Assembly (NCBI RefSeq): GCF_030345715.1
Contig: NZ_JAUASX010000002.1
Location: forward strand, 124,001-188,000
Direction: 5' to 3'
DNA length: 64,000 bases
Origin: Solimonas sp. SE-A11
Lineage (GTDB): Bacteria; Pseudomonadota; Gammaproteobacteria; Nevskiales; Nevskiaceae
The first letter of the stretch is position 1. Every line of letters starts with the position of its first letter. Below, piece after piece: positions 18,555 through 29,800 of this stretch. A program made the position numbers and the translations under genes. The notes under the pieces are model-generated. The model searched no databases. It was not told the DNA's origin and worked only from the letters and a program-made list of their open reading frames with translations.

Positions 18555-18612
18555 AATGGGGAATCGGGAATCGTAAAAGCGGCTTGGCTTCTGCGATTCC
18601 CGATTCCCCATT
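18555..18612. terminator. Bidirectional terminator / GGGAATCG repeat between DUF4396 gene and cysS
   Basis: A perfect 19-bp inverted repeat (18555-18573 and 18594-18612) with a 20-nt loop lies between two convergent genes. The arms are built of GGGAATCG-type units, a pattern seen in repeated intergenic elements of Xanthomonadales-like genomes. No strong T tract is present on either side. Confidence 0.6.
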
Positions 18613-18625
18613 CCCGCTCTTTGAT

Positions 18626-20002
<1,377 letters not shown>

Positions 20003-20057
20003 GGCGGGTCAGGCAAAAAACCCGCGAAGGATACCGCCCGGCGCCAGCCTTGTCGCG

Positions 20058-20186
20058 TCAACCCAGCAGCATGAGGCAAACGAGCCCCATGGTCACCACA
20101 CCGGCTGCATATCCCCAAAGACCCCAGACATAGCGCCGCTTGATACGGGTACGGCCAGTTACAGCATCGAAGTAGGTGAGGCCCAC
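20058..20186 (-). CDS. Possible 42-residue small membrane protein upstream of cysS
   Basis: A short open frame starting with GTG at 20186, with ACGGGA about 8 nt upstream. It encodes a basic N-terminus (TGRTRIKRRYVWG) and one hydrophobic helix (AAGVVTMGLVCLMLLG). It ends 56 bp before the cysS start. Shape and ribosome site are right for a small membrane protein, but no family is recognised and such frames occur by chance. Confidence 0.25.
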   Translation of the reverse strand: MGLTYFDAVTGRTRIKRRYVWGLWGYAAGVVTMGLVCLMLLG

Positions 20187-20300
20187 GGCATTTTCCCGTC
20201 AAGGATTGCAGGCTATCCGAGCCTGGTTCACACACGCGAAATACACATCTCTGACACGCATCAAGCGTGCCCGCTGCAGCGGAAAAACGACATCCCCTTT

Positions 20301-21380
20301 CTAGGGCGTACTGCCATCGACCTGCTGGCGCATCAGTTCGCGCAACTGCTGCCTGCGTTGACTGGCCGGCAACTTCGCAAGTTCCCTGACGGCGACGTGA
20401 AATCGTCGCCAATCTCCACCGCTCTGCCGGAGCAGCGCAGCGAATGCAGGCTTGTATTCATCGTAGAGGGCGAAAGGCAGCAGCCGGGCATTGTTGGGCT
20501 CCGCGGCCGAGAACCAGGCATCGAAGCCGGCGTAGCCCGTCCAGGGGCCATCGCGCAATTGCCGGTAGTCCTCCGCCAACTGCTCGAACTGGCGCTGCTT
20601 GGCGTTGCGCTTGTCCTCGTCGCCCATGGGCGACTCATAAACCTGGGCCAGACGCGAGCGCGTCGCCAGCACTAGGTCGACAAACTGGCGGCGGCGGTGG
20701 CTATACAACTGCCAGGCCTCGCGGCTACCGCCGGTCTCGGCCAGGTACTCCTCCAGCCCCTGATCCTCGACGAACTCCGCATAGGATTCATTGAAGGCGG
20801 TGTCGTCCCGTACGTACAGTACCTGGTGCGCCAGCTCGTGAAAGATCATCCCCACCAGAACTTCGTCCGACCACCGCATCATGGTGTTCAACACAGGATC
20901 GGCGAACCAGTTAAGCGTGGAGTACGCCGGCACGCCGCCGACGTGGACGTCATAGCCCTGTTTGCGCAACTCCTCGGCGCGGTCCTCCGCGCGATTCCGC
21001 TCGTAGTAGCCACGGTAGGCCATGCAGCCCACCAGCAGGAAGCAGTTCTGGTACGGCTCCAGCGACAGCTTGGGCGCCGCGAACACGTTCCACACCACGA
21101 AGGGGCGGCCCAGGTCGGCGTAGGTGGTGTAGCTGCGGTTGTCCGGCAGGCCCAGTTTCTGCACCGCCCACTGGCGCGCCTGCTGCACCTTCTGCAGGCG
21201 CCGGCGCAGTTCGGGGTCCCGCTGCTCGTCGGCCACGATCCGGTCGATCGGCTCGCGCGCCTTCAGCAGGGCGCGCTGTCCCTGGGCCAGGCCGCCGTAG
21301 TAGCCCAAGGTACTGCAGCCGGACAGCGGCAGCAGCAGGGACAGCAGCAGGAGATGTGTCGGTAAACGGCGGGCGGTCAC
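20301..21380 (-). CDS. Putative lipoprotein aminopeptidase (DUF2265/PF10023 type)
   Basis: A 359-residue predicted zinc peptidase. The signal peptide ends in the lipobox LSGC. Family traits are GYYGGLAQGQRALL near the N-terminus, VPAYSTLNWFADPVL, and the zinc site FHELAHQVLY (HExxH) near residue 184, followed by FNESYAEFVE, which supplies the third ligand. Its start overlaps the stop of the upstream alpha/beta hydrolase gene by 4 bp, so the two are cotranscribed. Substrate unknown. Confidence 0.83.
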   Translation of the reverse strand: MTARRLPTHLLLLSLLLPLSGCSTLGYYGGLAQGQRALLKAREPIDRIVADEQRDPELRRRLQKVQQARQWAVQKLGLPDNRSYTTYADLGRPFVVWNVFAAPKLSLEPYQNCFLLVGCMAYRGYYERNRAEDRAEELRKQGYDVHVGGVPAYSTLNWFADPVLNTMMRWSDEVLVGMIFHELAHQVLYVRDDTAFNESYAEFVEDQGLEEYLAETGGSREAWQLYSHRRRQFVDLVLATRSRLAQVYESPMGDEDKRNAKQRQFEQLAEDYRQLRDGPWTGYAGFDAWFSAAEPNNARLLPFALYDEYKPAFAALLRQSGGDWRRFHVAVRELAKLPASQRRQQLRELMRQQVDGSTP

Positions 21381-22888
21381 GGCCCCCGCAGCATAGCGCG
21401 ACGCCGCAGCGCCAGCGCCAGCAGCAGGCCCAGCAACCCGGTACCGGGCGCGCCACCGGAGGAGCCGCCACCAGTGCCGCCTCCGGCATCATCCAGGGAC
21501 GGATGGGTGCAGCCGGCACGGATGTCGTCACAGGCCGCCGTGCGTCCCGCACGCGTCGGGTAGTGGCGTGCCGAGCGGTAGTGGAAGCTGTAGCGCTCCT
21601 GCCAGTCCGCGTCCGCCAGCAGGCGCTGGTCGGCGTCGGCATATCCCGCTTCTCCCGGCTGCTTCAGCCAGCGGTCCAGCCAGGCGACCGAGTAGTGCTC
21701 CGCCAGGGGCCGGCCCCAGCCACCCTCGCAGCGGCCGTTGGAGGTCTTGGGGCACCAGGAACTGGAGGGAAAGGTCGGGATCAGGCTCCACTCGAAATGC
21801 GTGCTGCCCTGGATCGTCAGCTGGAATACCGGTTGGCCCGCCGCCACCCACTGTTCGTAGCCAGCCTTGTGCGCCTCCGGATCCGGCGGGCTCAGCAACG
21901 GCGTGCCGGCGATGCCGTACTCCGAGGTCTGTCCCATGGCCGGCACGCGCGGCACGATACCGTCACCGCTGGACAGGCTGTCCCAGGCCACGATCACATC
22001 CACCGGGTTCTGCGCATCCAGCAGCCCCGGCCAGGGCGCCGCGCCGGGGCCTCCGTAGGACTGCACCACGGACACGCCGCGCGCGCCCAGCGAGTGCCCG
22101 GCGATGCCGAGCCGGCCGCGGTCCTGCACGGCATGGTCCGGGTTGAAGGCCGCCACCTCGGTGGGATAGCGGCCGGCACAGCTCAGGTTGTGCGGGTACG
22201 GGGCTACTGGCGTCGAGTGGAAGAAGTCGATGGCATCGACCAGCCCTTCCCAGAACACCGCGGAGTTGAAGTTTCCCCCTTGCCCGCCGCTCGGCGTCTG
22301 CATGTCGGAGCGGCCCTGGCCGCGCGGGTCGAAGGTCAGCACCGTGTAGCCCTGGCGCACCAGGGCCTGCGCCATCCACCAGTACAGCGGCTCCGGCGCC
22401 TGGATCGAGCCGTTCTCGATCACCACGCCGGGCAAGGCACGCCCGGTGGACGCGCGCGGCTTCCACACCCGCCCGGAGATGCGCGCGCAGCCGTGGTCGT
22501 AGAACACCACCGGCGTGACCTCGCCCTCCGTCTCGTAGAAGGGGTCGATGCCGGGATAACGGTAGGGATCACCGGCGCACTGTTCGGCCCAGGTGGTGCA
22601 CAGCGGCAGCACCGCGGTATTGGCCGCCAGCGGGCTCAGCCAGGAAGGGTCCTTCAGCCCGCGCAGCAGCCACTGCTGCGCGTTGAACACGCTTTGCAGT
22701 TGCAGGCGCAGCAGGAAGGCCGGGTTGGTGGCCTGCTCGGTGGGACCTTCCAGGGTGCGGGCATAGTTGGCCAGCTCGCGCTGCGTCCAGGCAGCGGACG
22801 GATACTCCGGCCCTTCCGGGATCGCCTGCGCGGCTTGCGCCCCGCAGCACAGGACCGCGGCCGCCAGGCCGCGCAGATGGTTGCGCAT
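21377..22888 (-). CDS. Secreted alpha/beta hydrolase with GlyGly-CTERM-like sorting tail
   Basis: A 503-residue exported hydrolase. It has a signal peptide (ending AQAAQA) and an alpha/beta-hydrolase core with LTFDPRGQGRSD, the nucleophile elbow GIAGHSLGARG and a late His in GSTHFEWS. Several Cys pairs suggest disulfides in a secreted protein. The C-terminus reads as a Gly/Ser-rich linker (GGGTGGGSSGG), a hydrophobic helix (LLGLLLALAL) and a basic tail (RRRAML). This is the architecture of GlyGly-CTERM proteins processed by rhombosortase. No rhombosortase is in the window. Substrate could be a lipid or ester; not determinable. Confidence 0.83.
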   Translation of the reverse strand: MRNHLRGLAAAVLCCGAQAAQAIPEGPEYPSAAWTQRELANYARTLEGPTEQATNPAFLLRLQLQSVFNAQQWLLRGLKDPSWLSPLAANTAVLPLCTTWAEQCAGDPYRYPGIDPFYETEGEVTPVVFYDHGCARISGRVWKPRASTGRALPGVVIENGSIQAPEPLYWWMAQALVRQGYTVLTFDPRGQGRSDMQTPSGGQGGNFNSAVFWEGLVDAIDFFHSTPVAPYPHNLSCAGRYPTEVAAFNPDHAVQDRGRLGIAGHSLGARGVSVVQSYGGPGAAPWPGLLDAQNPVDVIVAWDSLSSGDGIVPRVPAMGQTSEYGIAGTPLLSPPDPEAHKAGYEQWVAAGQPVFQLTIQGSTHFEWSLIPTFPSSSWCPKTSNGRCEGGWGRPLAEHYSVAWLDRWLKQPGEAGYADADQRLLADADWQERYSFHYRSARHYPTRAGRTAACDDIRAGCTHPSLDDAGGGTGGGSSGGAPGTGLLGLLLALALRRRAMLRGP

Positions 22889-22970
22889 GTTCTCCCCCAG
22901 GCCTCTCTGTCGGAGGCACGATCAGTATTGGTGCCCCGGCACTGTACCGGATGCACCGCCGAAGCGGCGC

Positions 22971-23897
22971 TCAGGCCGCCTTGGCGACCTTCGACGTCTG
23001 CAGCAGGTTGACCAGTTCCTCGCGCCGGAAGATGCCCAGCTTGCGGTAGATCCTGGAAGCATGGTTCGCCACCGTGCTGACGGCGATATCCAGCTGCCGC
23101 GCAACGGTCTTGAAGGTCTTGCCCTCGGACAGCGCGCGGGCGATCTCCTGCTCGCGCGGCGACAGTCCGTCCAGCGGCAACGGACGCCGCGCATGCAGCA
23201 GGAACAGGCGGCCATGCGTCGAGACGCGCAGGTGCAGCGTGCCGACGGTGAAGATGCCCTGCTCCTCCAGCGCCGCACGCGGCAGGCGGAACGGCAGGTC
23301 ATGGAAATCGCCCTCGCCGAATTCGCCGACCAGCAGGTCGCGGAAGCGGCCGCTGGCGGAGTACACCGTGCCGTCCTCGTCCACCAGGGCGGCGGAACCA
23401 CGCGACGGCCGTCCCAGCGAGATCAGCCACTCGTCACGCTGCACCACCTGGCGCAGCGATAGCGTGCTCGCCTCCACCATGTGGCCCACCGCGCGGCGCA
23501 GGTCTTCCTTGAGTTCCACCTCTTGATGCTGGGGGAACTCCAGCAGGATCAGGCTGGTGAGCAGCGGGCTGCTGCGGTGCGAGTAGTTCAGGATCAGGCC
23601 CTGACGAGCCGGCTGCCCGGGCGTTTCCACCGGCAGCGATTCAACCCAGCGCTCGCGCTGGTTGTTGGGCGGCGCCAGCGACAGCAGGATCTCGGCATCA
23701 CCGCCGCTGCCCGGCCATTCGCTGAACTCGCCGTGGACGCTGCCGCGCGAACGGGTCAGCCAGCGCGCCGAAAGGGCGCCGCTGGCGCGGCAGACCAGGG
23801 CCAGCGCTTCGCGCCGGAACGTGGGCCAGTCGATCTCCAGCGCCGTGCCATACAGCACCTGGATCAGACGGTCGATCTCCTTGAGCGTCACGGACAC
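22971..23897 (-). CDS. LuxR-type transcriptional regulator
   Basis: A 308-residue regulator with a LuxR/GerE helix-turn-helix at the C-terminus (LSPREQEIARALSEGKTFKT, STVANHASRIYRKLGI, about 243-300). The first ~240 residues look like a sensory domain, possibly PAS/GAF-like, but I cannot name it. It has no receiver aspartate pattern. It is 19 bp downstream of the WS/DGAT gene and 82 bp upstream of the secreted hydrolase, all on the minus strand. A link to lipid or ester metabolism is suggested by neighbours only. Confidence 0.8.
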   Translation of the reverse strand: MSVTLKEIDRLIQVLYGTALEIDWPTFRREALALVCRASGALSARWLTRSRGSVHGEFSEWPGSGGDAEILLSLAPPNNQRERWVESLPVETPGQPARQGLILNYSHRSSPLLTSLILLEFPQHQEVELKEDLRRAVGHMVEASTLSLRQVVQRDEWLISLGRPSRGSAALVDEDGTVYSASGRFRDLLVGEFGEGDFHDLPFRLPRAALEEQGIFTVGTLHLRVSTHGRLFLLHARRPLPLDGLSPREQEIARALSEGKTFKTVARQLDIAVSTVANHASRIYRKLGIFRREELVNLLQTSKVAKAA

Positions 23898-23916
23898 TAC
23901 CCCACCCCTCCTCGCG

Positions 23917-25362
23917 TCATCCTGTCTTTCGCAGCTGCTGTTGCGCGCGATGCTTGAGCTGCGCCAGCGCTGCTGCCATTCCTTCCATGATCACCTCGAC
24001 GTCGGGAACGGTGCCCCGGTGCGCCGTGATGCCCACGTCCAGGCTGTCCTGGTAGCTGAATACCGTAATGTTACAGGCGAGTCCATGGTACGGGATCGAA
24101 ATCGGATAGTGGGCCTCCACTTTCGCCCCATCCAGGTACAAGGGCACCCGCGGCCCCGGTACGTTGGAGATCAGCAGGTTGAACGGCGGGTTCACCAGGT
24201 CCTGGATGCTGAAATTCTCGTACAGCCGGGCCGCCTGCGCCATGACCGCCGGCGGCGGGGTGTGGGCCCAATCCAGCATCAGGCTGGCCGGGATCGCCTT
24301 CATGCTGCGCTTGACGCCCACCATCTTGGCGCTGAGGGCCTGCAGGCGCTCCACCGGATCGGCGATGTCGGTGGCCAGCGAGGCCCGCAGCATGGTCACC
24401 CGGTTGCCACCGCGCTCGCCATCGGAGCGCACCGACATCGGCACCGCCGCGATCAGCGGCCTGGCCGGCAGTTCCTTGCCCGCCAGCAGGTAGTTGCGCA
24501 ACGCCTCGGCGCAGACGCCCATGACCACGTCGTTCAGCGACACGCCGAAGGCGTTCTTGACCAGCTTGATGTCCTTCAGCGACAGCGAGCCGGTGGCGTA
24601 GGAGCGGCGCGCGGTGATGGTGGTGTTGAAGCGCATGCGCGGCGCCATCACCATCGGTTTGCGATTGGTGTCCGCATCCACCAGCGTGGCGCGGCGGCTG
24701 GCCTGCTGGCGCGCCATGGCCTCGCGGCGTACCTCCAGCACCAGCGGGATCGTGCGTCGCGCCAGGTTGTAGACCTTGCCCGGCCGCGACAGGAAGTTCT
24801 TCGCGGTGATGTAGCTCAGCTTCAGTGGCGGCGGCAGCTCGTCGGGAATCCAGGGCGCCTCCGGCGGCGGCACCTCGCGCGGCTGCGGCGTGATGTCCAG
24901 CAAGGTGCTGAACAGCTCGGCACCCGAGACGCCGTCGATGCAGGCGTGGTGGATCTTGGACACCAGCGCCACCTTGCCGCCCTCCAGCCCTTCCACGTAG
25001 TACACCTTCCACAACGGCATGCTGCGGTCCAGACGGATGCTCATGACATCGCAGACTAGATCGTTGAGTTGCTTGAGCGTGCCGGGGCGCGGCAGCGCCC
25101 GATGCCGCACGTGCATCTCGATGTCGAAGTCCGGGTCCTCGATCCAGTAGGGCTGGTCCAGGCCCAGCGGCGTGGTCATCAGGCGGCGCCGGAACATCGG
25201 CAGCAGGTGCAGGCGCTTCTCGATCAGCCGGCGCACGGACTCGAAGCCGAAGTCCGGCCCGGCCGTCGCCGGGTCCATGATGGCGAGGCTACCGATGTGC
25301 ATCGGCACGGCATTGGTTTCGAGGTTCAGAAAAACCGTATCGAGACCGCTGAGTTGCTGCAT
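23917..25362 (-). CDS. WS/DGAT-family wax ester synthase / diacylglycerol acyltransferase
   Basis: A 481-residue acyl-CoA:alcohol/diacylglycerol acyltransferase that makes storage wax esters or triacylglycerols. The catalytic motif HHxxxDG appears as KIHHACIDGVSG near residue 135. Other family blocks are PLWKVYYVEGLEGG, SLNDVVMGVCAEAL and the C-terminal ISNVPGPRVPLYLDGA with NITVFSYQDSLDVGI. The length is typical. It is the first gene of a minus-strand run with a 106-bp upstream region. Confidence 0.95.
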   Translation of the reverse strand: MQQLSGLDTVFLNLETNAVPMHIGSLAIMDPATAGPDFGFESVRRLIEKRLHLLPMFRRRLMTTPLGLDQPYWIEDPDFDIEMHVRHRALPRPGTLKQLNDLVCDVMSIRLDRSMPLWKVYYVEGLEGGKVALVSKIHHACIDGVSGAELFSTLLDITPQPREVPPPEAPWIPDELPPPLKLSYITAKNFLSRPGKVYNLARRTIPLVLEVRREAMARQQASRRATLVDADTNRKPMVMAPRMRFNTTITARRSYATGSLSLKDIKLVKNAFGVSLNDVVMGVCAEALRNYLLAGKELPARPLIAAVPMSVRSDGERGGNRVTMLRASLATDIADPVERLQALSAKMVGVKRSMKAIPASLMLDWAHTPPPAVMAQAARLYENFSIQDLVNPPFNLLISNVPGPRVPLYLDGAKVEAHYPISIPYHGLACNITVFSYQDSLDVGITAHRGTVPDVEVIMEGMAAALAQLKHRAQQQLRKTG

Positions 25363-25468
25363 GGGCGTCCTGCCTCCGGCTATCCAGGGTGTGAGCGGAT
25401 ATTCGGCCTAGATATACCACTCCCTTGTGACAGGTCCAAACGGTTTTGGTGCCGGAAAGCCCACCCGT

Positions 25469-26368
25469 TCAGGGCCGGTCAAGTCCCTCGTCGCCGTAGG
25501 ACACCGCATCCTCGATCGGCTCCAGGTGGGTCAGGACCGTGACCGGCGCCAGGCGGGCGGCGATACGCTGCTCTAGGTCCTCCACCAGGGCATGCCCCCG
25601 CCGCACGCTCCAGTCGCCCGGGACCAGGACGTGCATGGAGATGAAGCGCCGCGAGGCCGAGCGCCGGGTACGCACGGCATGGAAGCCGATACCCTCGGCG
25701 CGGAACGCGTCGAGCACCGCTTCGAGCTGCGCCAGGTCTTCGGGCGGCAGGGCCGCATCCATCAGCCCGGCCACCGAGTCGAGCATCAGGGCGCGGCCGG
25801 TCCACAGTACGTTCAGGGCCACGGCGATGGCCAGCAGGGGGTCCAGCCGGTTCCAGCCGGTCAAACTCACCAGCAGCACGCCCAGGACCACGCCGCCGGA
25901 GGTCCAGACGTCCGTCATCAGGTGATGGCCGTCGGCGGTAAGGGCGATGGACCGGTGCTGCCGCCCGGCGCGCAGCAGCACCTGCGCCACCGCCAGGTTG
26001 ACGGCCGAGGCCGCTACCGACACGGCCAGGCCCAGGCCGGCGCTTTCCAGCGGCCGCGGGTCGAGCAGGCGCGGCAGCGCCGCCCACAGGATCGAGCCCG
26101 ACGCCACCACGATCAGCAGGCCCTCGACGATGCTGGAGAAGTATTCCGCCTTGCTGTGGCCATAGGCGTGCCCGGCGTCGGGCGGCATGGCGGCGATGCG
26201 CAGCATCGACAGCATCATCAGGGCGCCGCCCAGGTTCACCAGCGATTCCAGCGCATCGGACAACAGGCCCACCGAGCCGGTGAGTTTCCAGGCCAGCAGC
26301 TTGAGCAGCAAGGTGAAGACCGCCGTTGCCAGCGACAGCCAGGCGTAGCGCGTCAGGTCAGGGCGCAT
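25469..26368 (-). CDS. Cation diffusion facilitator (CDF) metal exporter
   Basis: A 299-residue CDF antiporter with six predicted helices. Helix 2 carries LLSDALESLVNLGG; the cytoplasmic metal motif is HAYGHSKAEYFSS; helix 5 carries TADGHHLMTDVWTSGG (HxxxD). The first site is of the SDALES type seen in FieF/MMT-like members rather than the HxxxD of zinc-specific ZitB. A C-terminal ferredoxin-like domain ends the protein. It lies 18 bp after chpC on the same strand and may be cotranscribed with it without functional relation. Metal not determinable (Fe, Zn, Co or Mn). Confidence 0.92.
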   Translation of the reverse strand: MRPDLTRYAWLSLATAVFTLLLKLLAWKLTGSVGLLSDALESLVNLGGALMMLSMLRIAAMPPDAGHAYGHSKAEYFSSIVEGLLIVVASGSILWAALPRLLDPRPLESAGLGLAVSVAASAVNLAVAQVLLRAGRQHRSIALTADGHHLMTDVWTSGGVVLGVLLVSLTGWNRLDPLLAIAVALNVLWTGRALMLDSVAGLMDAALPPEDLAQLEAVLDAFRAEGIGFHAVRTRRSASRRFISMHVLVPGDWSVRRGHALVEDLEQRIAARLAPVTVLTHLEPIEDAVSYGDEGLDRP

Positions 26369-26386
26369 GCACCCGCCTCGTCGCGG

Positions 26387-26854
26387 TCAGGCTGCGCTCT
26401 GGACGCGCGCGACCTCGGCTTCCAGCGCGGCAAGGTCCGGGATCGCGGCTTCCTGGTTGGCGATGCGCACGCGTGCCAGCACCAGGTCGGCGCGGTCGGT
26501 AGGGCGCAGCTCCAGCGGCTTCACGGCCGAGCGGTTCAGTGTCACCAGGTGTGGATAGCCCTGGCTCACGATCGCCAGCAGGCCGCTGGGCAGGTGCGTG
26601 CCGAAGGAATTGAGCACCACCACGCGGGCGCGACGCGACTCGGCATTGTGTCCGGAACCGTTGGCCGCCTCGAAGCTGATCACCGGCACGCGGCGGTTGT
26701 TCCAGTCGCAGTAGCCGGCCAGCCAGCCCGGGGCGCCGGGCTCGGCCGGCTGCAGCGAATCACGCGCCACCACTTCAGCCACCGCGGCATTGGGCAGCAG
26801 CAGCGTGTCGCCTTCCAGCGCCATCAGCACGGCGTAGATCTGTTCGCGGTTCAC
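26387..26854 (-). CDS. chpC: ChpC, CheW-like adaptor of the Pil-Chp system
   Basis: A 155-residue CheW-fold protein, placed directly after chpA with a 4-bp overlap, as in the Pseudomonas pil-chp locus. CheW features are weak but present: LLLPNAAVAEVVARD, a middle strand WLAGYCDWNNRRVPVISFE and ARVVVLNSFG. In P. aeruginosa ChpC couples an alternative receptor input to ChpA. The C-terminal ~35 residues are helical. The name rests mainly on position. Confidence 0.82.
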   Translation of the reverse strand: MNREQIYAVLMALEGDTLLLPNAAVAEVVARDSLQPAEPGAPGWLAGYCDWNNRRVPVISFEAANGSGHNAESRRARVVVLNSFGTHLPSGLLAIVSQGYPHLVTLNRSAVKPLELRPTDRADLVLARVRIANQEAAIPDLAALEAEVARVQSAA

Positions 26855-29800
26855 GGGAGGTTCTCGTCGATCACTTCACGCAGCTCCCCGACCAGCTGCT
26901 CTTCCTGGTAGGGCTTGATCAGGTAGCGGTTGACGCCGATCGAGCGGGCGCGCTCGCGGTGCTTGTCGCCCGAGCGCGAGGTGATCATGATGATCGGCGT
27001 GGCAGCGATGCGCGAGCTGTTGCGCACGAAGGTCGCCACCTCGAAGCCGTCGGCACGCGGCATCTCGATATCCAGCAGGATCGCCGCCGGGCTCTCGGTC
27101 TGCAGCTGCGCCATGGCATCGAGGCCGTCCTTGGCGGTCACCACGCGATAGCCGTTCTTCAGCAGCAGTCGCTCGGTGACGCGGCGGATCGTGATGGAGT
27201 CGTCCACCACCATGATCAGGTTGCGCGAATCCTCGGCCTTCTCCGCGGCATCCGCCCTGCCCGCCGCCAGGCTGGCCAGGGTACGGCGGGCACGGTCCTG
27301 GGCTAGGGCACCCGGATCCAGGATCAGCACTACGCGGCCGTCGGCCAGGATCGTGGCGCCGGTAACGCCGGCCACCGAGCTGACCTGAGGGCCCACGGCC
27401 TTGGACACGATTTCGCGGTTGCCGAGCAACTGGTCCACCACCACCGCGATGCGGCGGTCGGCAGCGCCCAGGCCTTCGCCCATGCGCACCAGGATGGCGT
27501 TGACCGTACGAGATTCGGTCGTGCGGTCGCGCGGCACGTCGATGAAGTCGCCCAGGTAGCGCACGCGGTACTCGGCACTGCCGTAGTTCAGCAGCGGGCC
27601 GTCCTCGCGGTAGAAGTCGTCGAGCTGCTCGCGCGGGATGCGGGCGATGCCCTCGACGCTGGACAGCAGCACGGCGTACTGCTCGGGGCCGACGCCGACC
27701 AGCAGGGCCTGCGACATGGCCAGCGTCAGCGGCAGTCGCACCAGGAAGCGGGTGCCCTTGCCCCATTCGGAATTCAATTCCAGCGTGCCGCCCAGCTGCT
27801 TGACCTCGCTGGCCACCACGTCCATGCCGATGCCGCGGCCGGCGTCCTGGGTCAGCTTCTTGGCCGTGGAGAAGCCCGGCTGGAAGATGAACTGCGCCAC
27901 TTCGTCGTCCTTGGGCGTGGCGTCCGGCGGCATCAGGCCCTTGCGGATCGCCTGGGCGCGGATCGCCTCGAAGTCCAGCCCCTTGCCGTCGTCACGCAGC
28001 TCGATCAGCAACTGCGAACCTTCGCGCCACAGGCCCACGGCGATGCGGCCCTGGGGTTCCTTGCCCGCGTTCGTGCGCGTGGCGGGGTCCTCGATACCGT
28101 GGACGACGGCGTTGCGCAGCAAGTGTTCCAGCGGCGCCGTCATGCGCTCCAGCACGTTGCGGTCCAGCTCGCTCTCGATACCGGCGAAGACGGCTTCGGC
28201 CTGCTTGCCGTTCTCGCTGGCGGTCTGCTTGACCACGCGCTGCAGTCGCGACACCTGGCGCGAGAAGGGCACCATCAGCGTGCGCATCAGGCCCTGCTGC
28301 AGCGAGGTGTTCACACGGCCCTGCTGCATCAGCAGGGTATCGGCCTCGCTGATCAGGCCGTCCATGGTGGCATGCAGGCCGGCAAGGTCGCCGATGGATT
28401 CGTTCAGCGCGCGCGACAGCTCCTGCATGCGCGTGTAGCGGTCCATTTCCAGCGGGTCGAACTCGGCCGCGTACCGGTCGGACTGGTCCGGCGCCTGGCC
28501 CAGGCCGCGCGCGGCGATCTGCGCGTCGGTCTCGGCATCCATCTGGCGGAGCTGGTCGCGGATGCGCGCGATGGCCTGGCGCATTTCGTCCAGTTGCGCC
28601 TCGACGCCGCTGTTGTGCTCTTCCAGGCGCGAGCGGTAGATCGAGATTTCGCCCGCTTCGTTGAGCATGCCGTCCAGCGATTCGACAGGAACGCGCGCCG
28701 TTTCGCGGCGGAACGAAGCCTCTGCTTCTTCCTCCGGACGCCAGAACAGCAACGGATCCCAGGCGTGGGCCGGCGATACCGGAGCCGCGTCCTCGGCCGG
28801 CAGGTCCGGCAGCAGCTCGGCCTCTTCCTGCTGCCCGGCTTCGCCCTCGATCAGCGGGGCGACATCGCCGCGCTCGAGCAGGTCATGCATCTGGTGCAGA
28901 CGCTCGCCTTCCTTCGACAGCTCGGCCAGCGTCGACGCGTCCGCCGGCTCCAGCCCGGCTTCGATACGGTTGATGCGGGTCTCCATGTCATGGGCCAGAT
29001 CGCCCATGGCATTGAGGCCGGCCATGCGCGCGCCGCCCTTGAAGGTATGCAGCACGCGCTGCAGGTCGCGGATCGGCGCCGGGTTGGAAGGTTCCGCCAC
29101 CCAGACACGCAGCGATTGCTCCAGCGATTCCAGCAACTCGGCGGCTTCGCCGGAGAAGATCTCGCCAAGCTCGGCGTCGTAGCTGCGCAGTGATTCGGCG
29201 GCCGGCGTGAAGGCCGCCGGGGCCAGGTCAGGCTCCGCTGCCTGCGGTCCACGCTCCTCGGTCAGGTCTGCCAGCAATGCCTGGGTATCGGGAATCTTGC
29301 CGCGGCGCAGGTCGTCCAGCACCAGGTGCAGGCCGTCGGAGGCCGCGTGCATCTTGGTGAAAAAGCCGGCATCCGCACGTGCCTGGCCACGCTCGATGCG
29401 CTCGAACAGGGTTTCCAGATGATGCGCCACCTCGCCGATATCATCCAGCCCCGCCATGCGGGCACTGCCCTTGAGGGTGTGCAGCACGCGCTTGAGCTCG
29501 GCCGTGGCCTGGCTGTCGTGTACGTTGCGTTCCAGCGTGGTGTTGCTGCGATCCAGCGACTCCAGCAATTCCTCGGCCTCGGCCAGGAAGACGCCGAGCA
29601 TCTCGGTGTCCATGGCTTCGTCTTCGCTCACGGCCGGCATTTCCACGGCCGGCGGCATGAGCTCGATGCTGGCCTCGACTTCCGGCGGAATCTCCACCAC
29701 CAGGCCGGTATCCGACAGGTCGGCAAGATCCAGTTCGATCACCGGCTCCGACAGCTCGAGCGCCGGCTCGATCCGTTCCGGCGTCAGTTCGATGACTGGC

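Noticed and set aside
21356-23011. 551-codon plus-strand frame opposite the secreted hydrolase
   Set aside because: Arg/Gly/Gln-rich shadow; the minus-strand gene has signal peptide, catalytic elbow and sorting tail.
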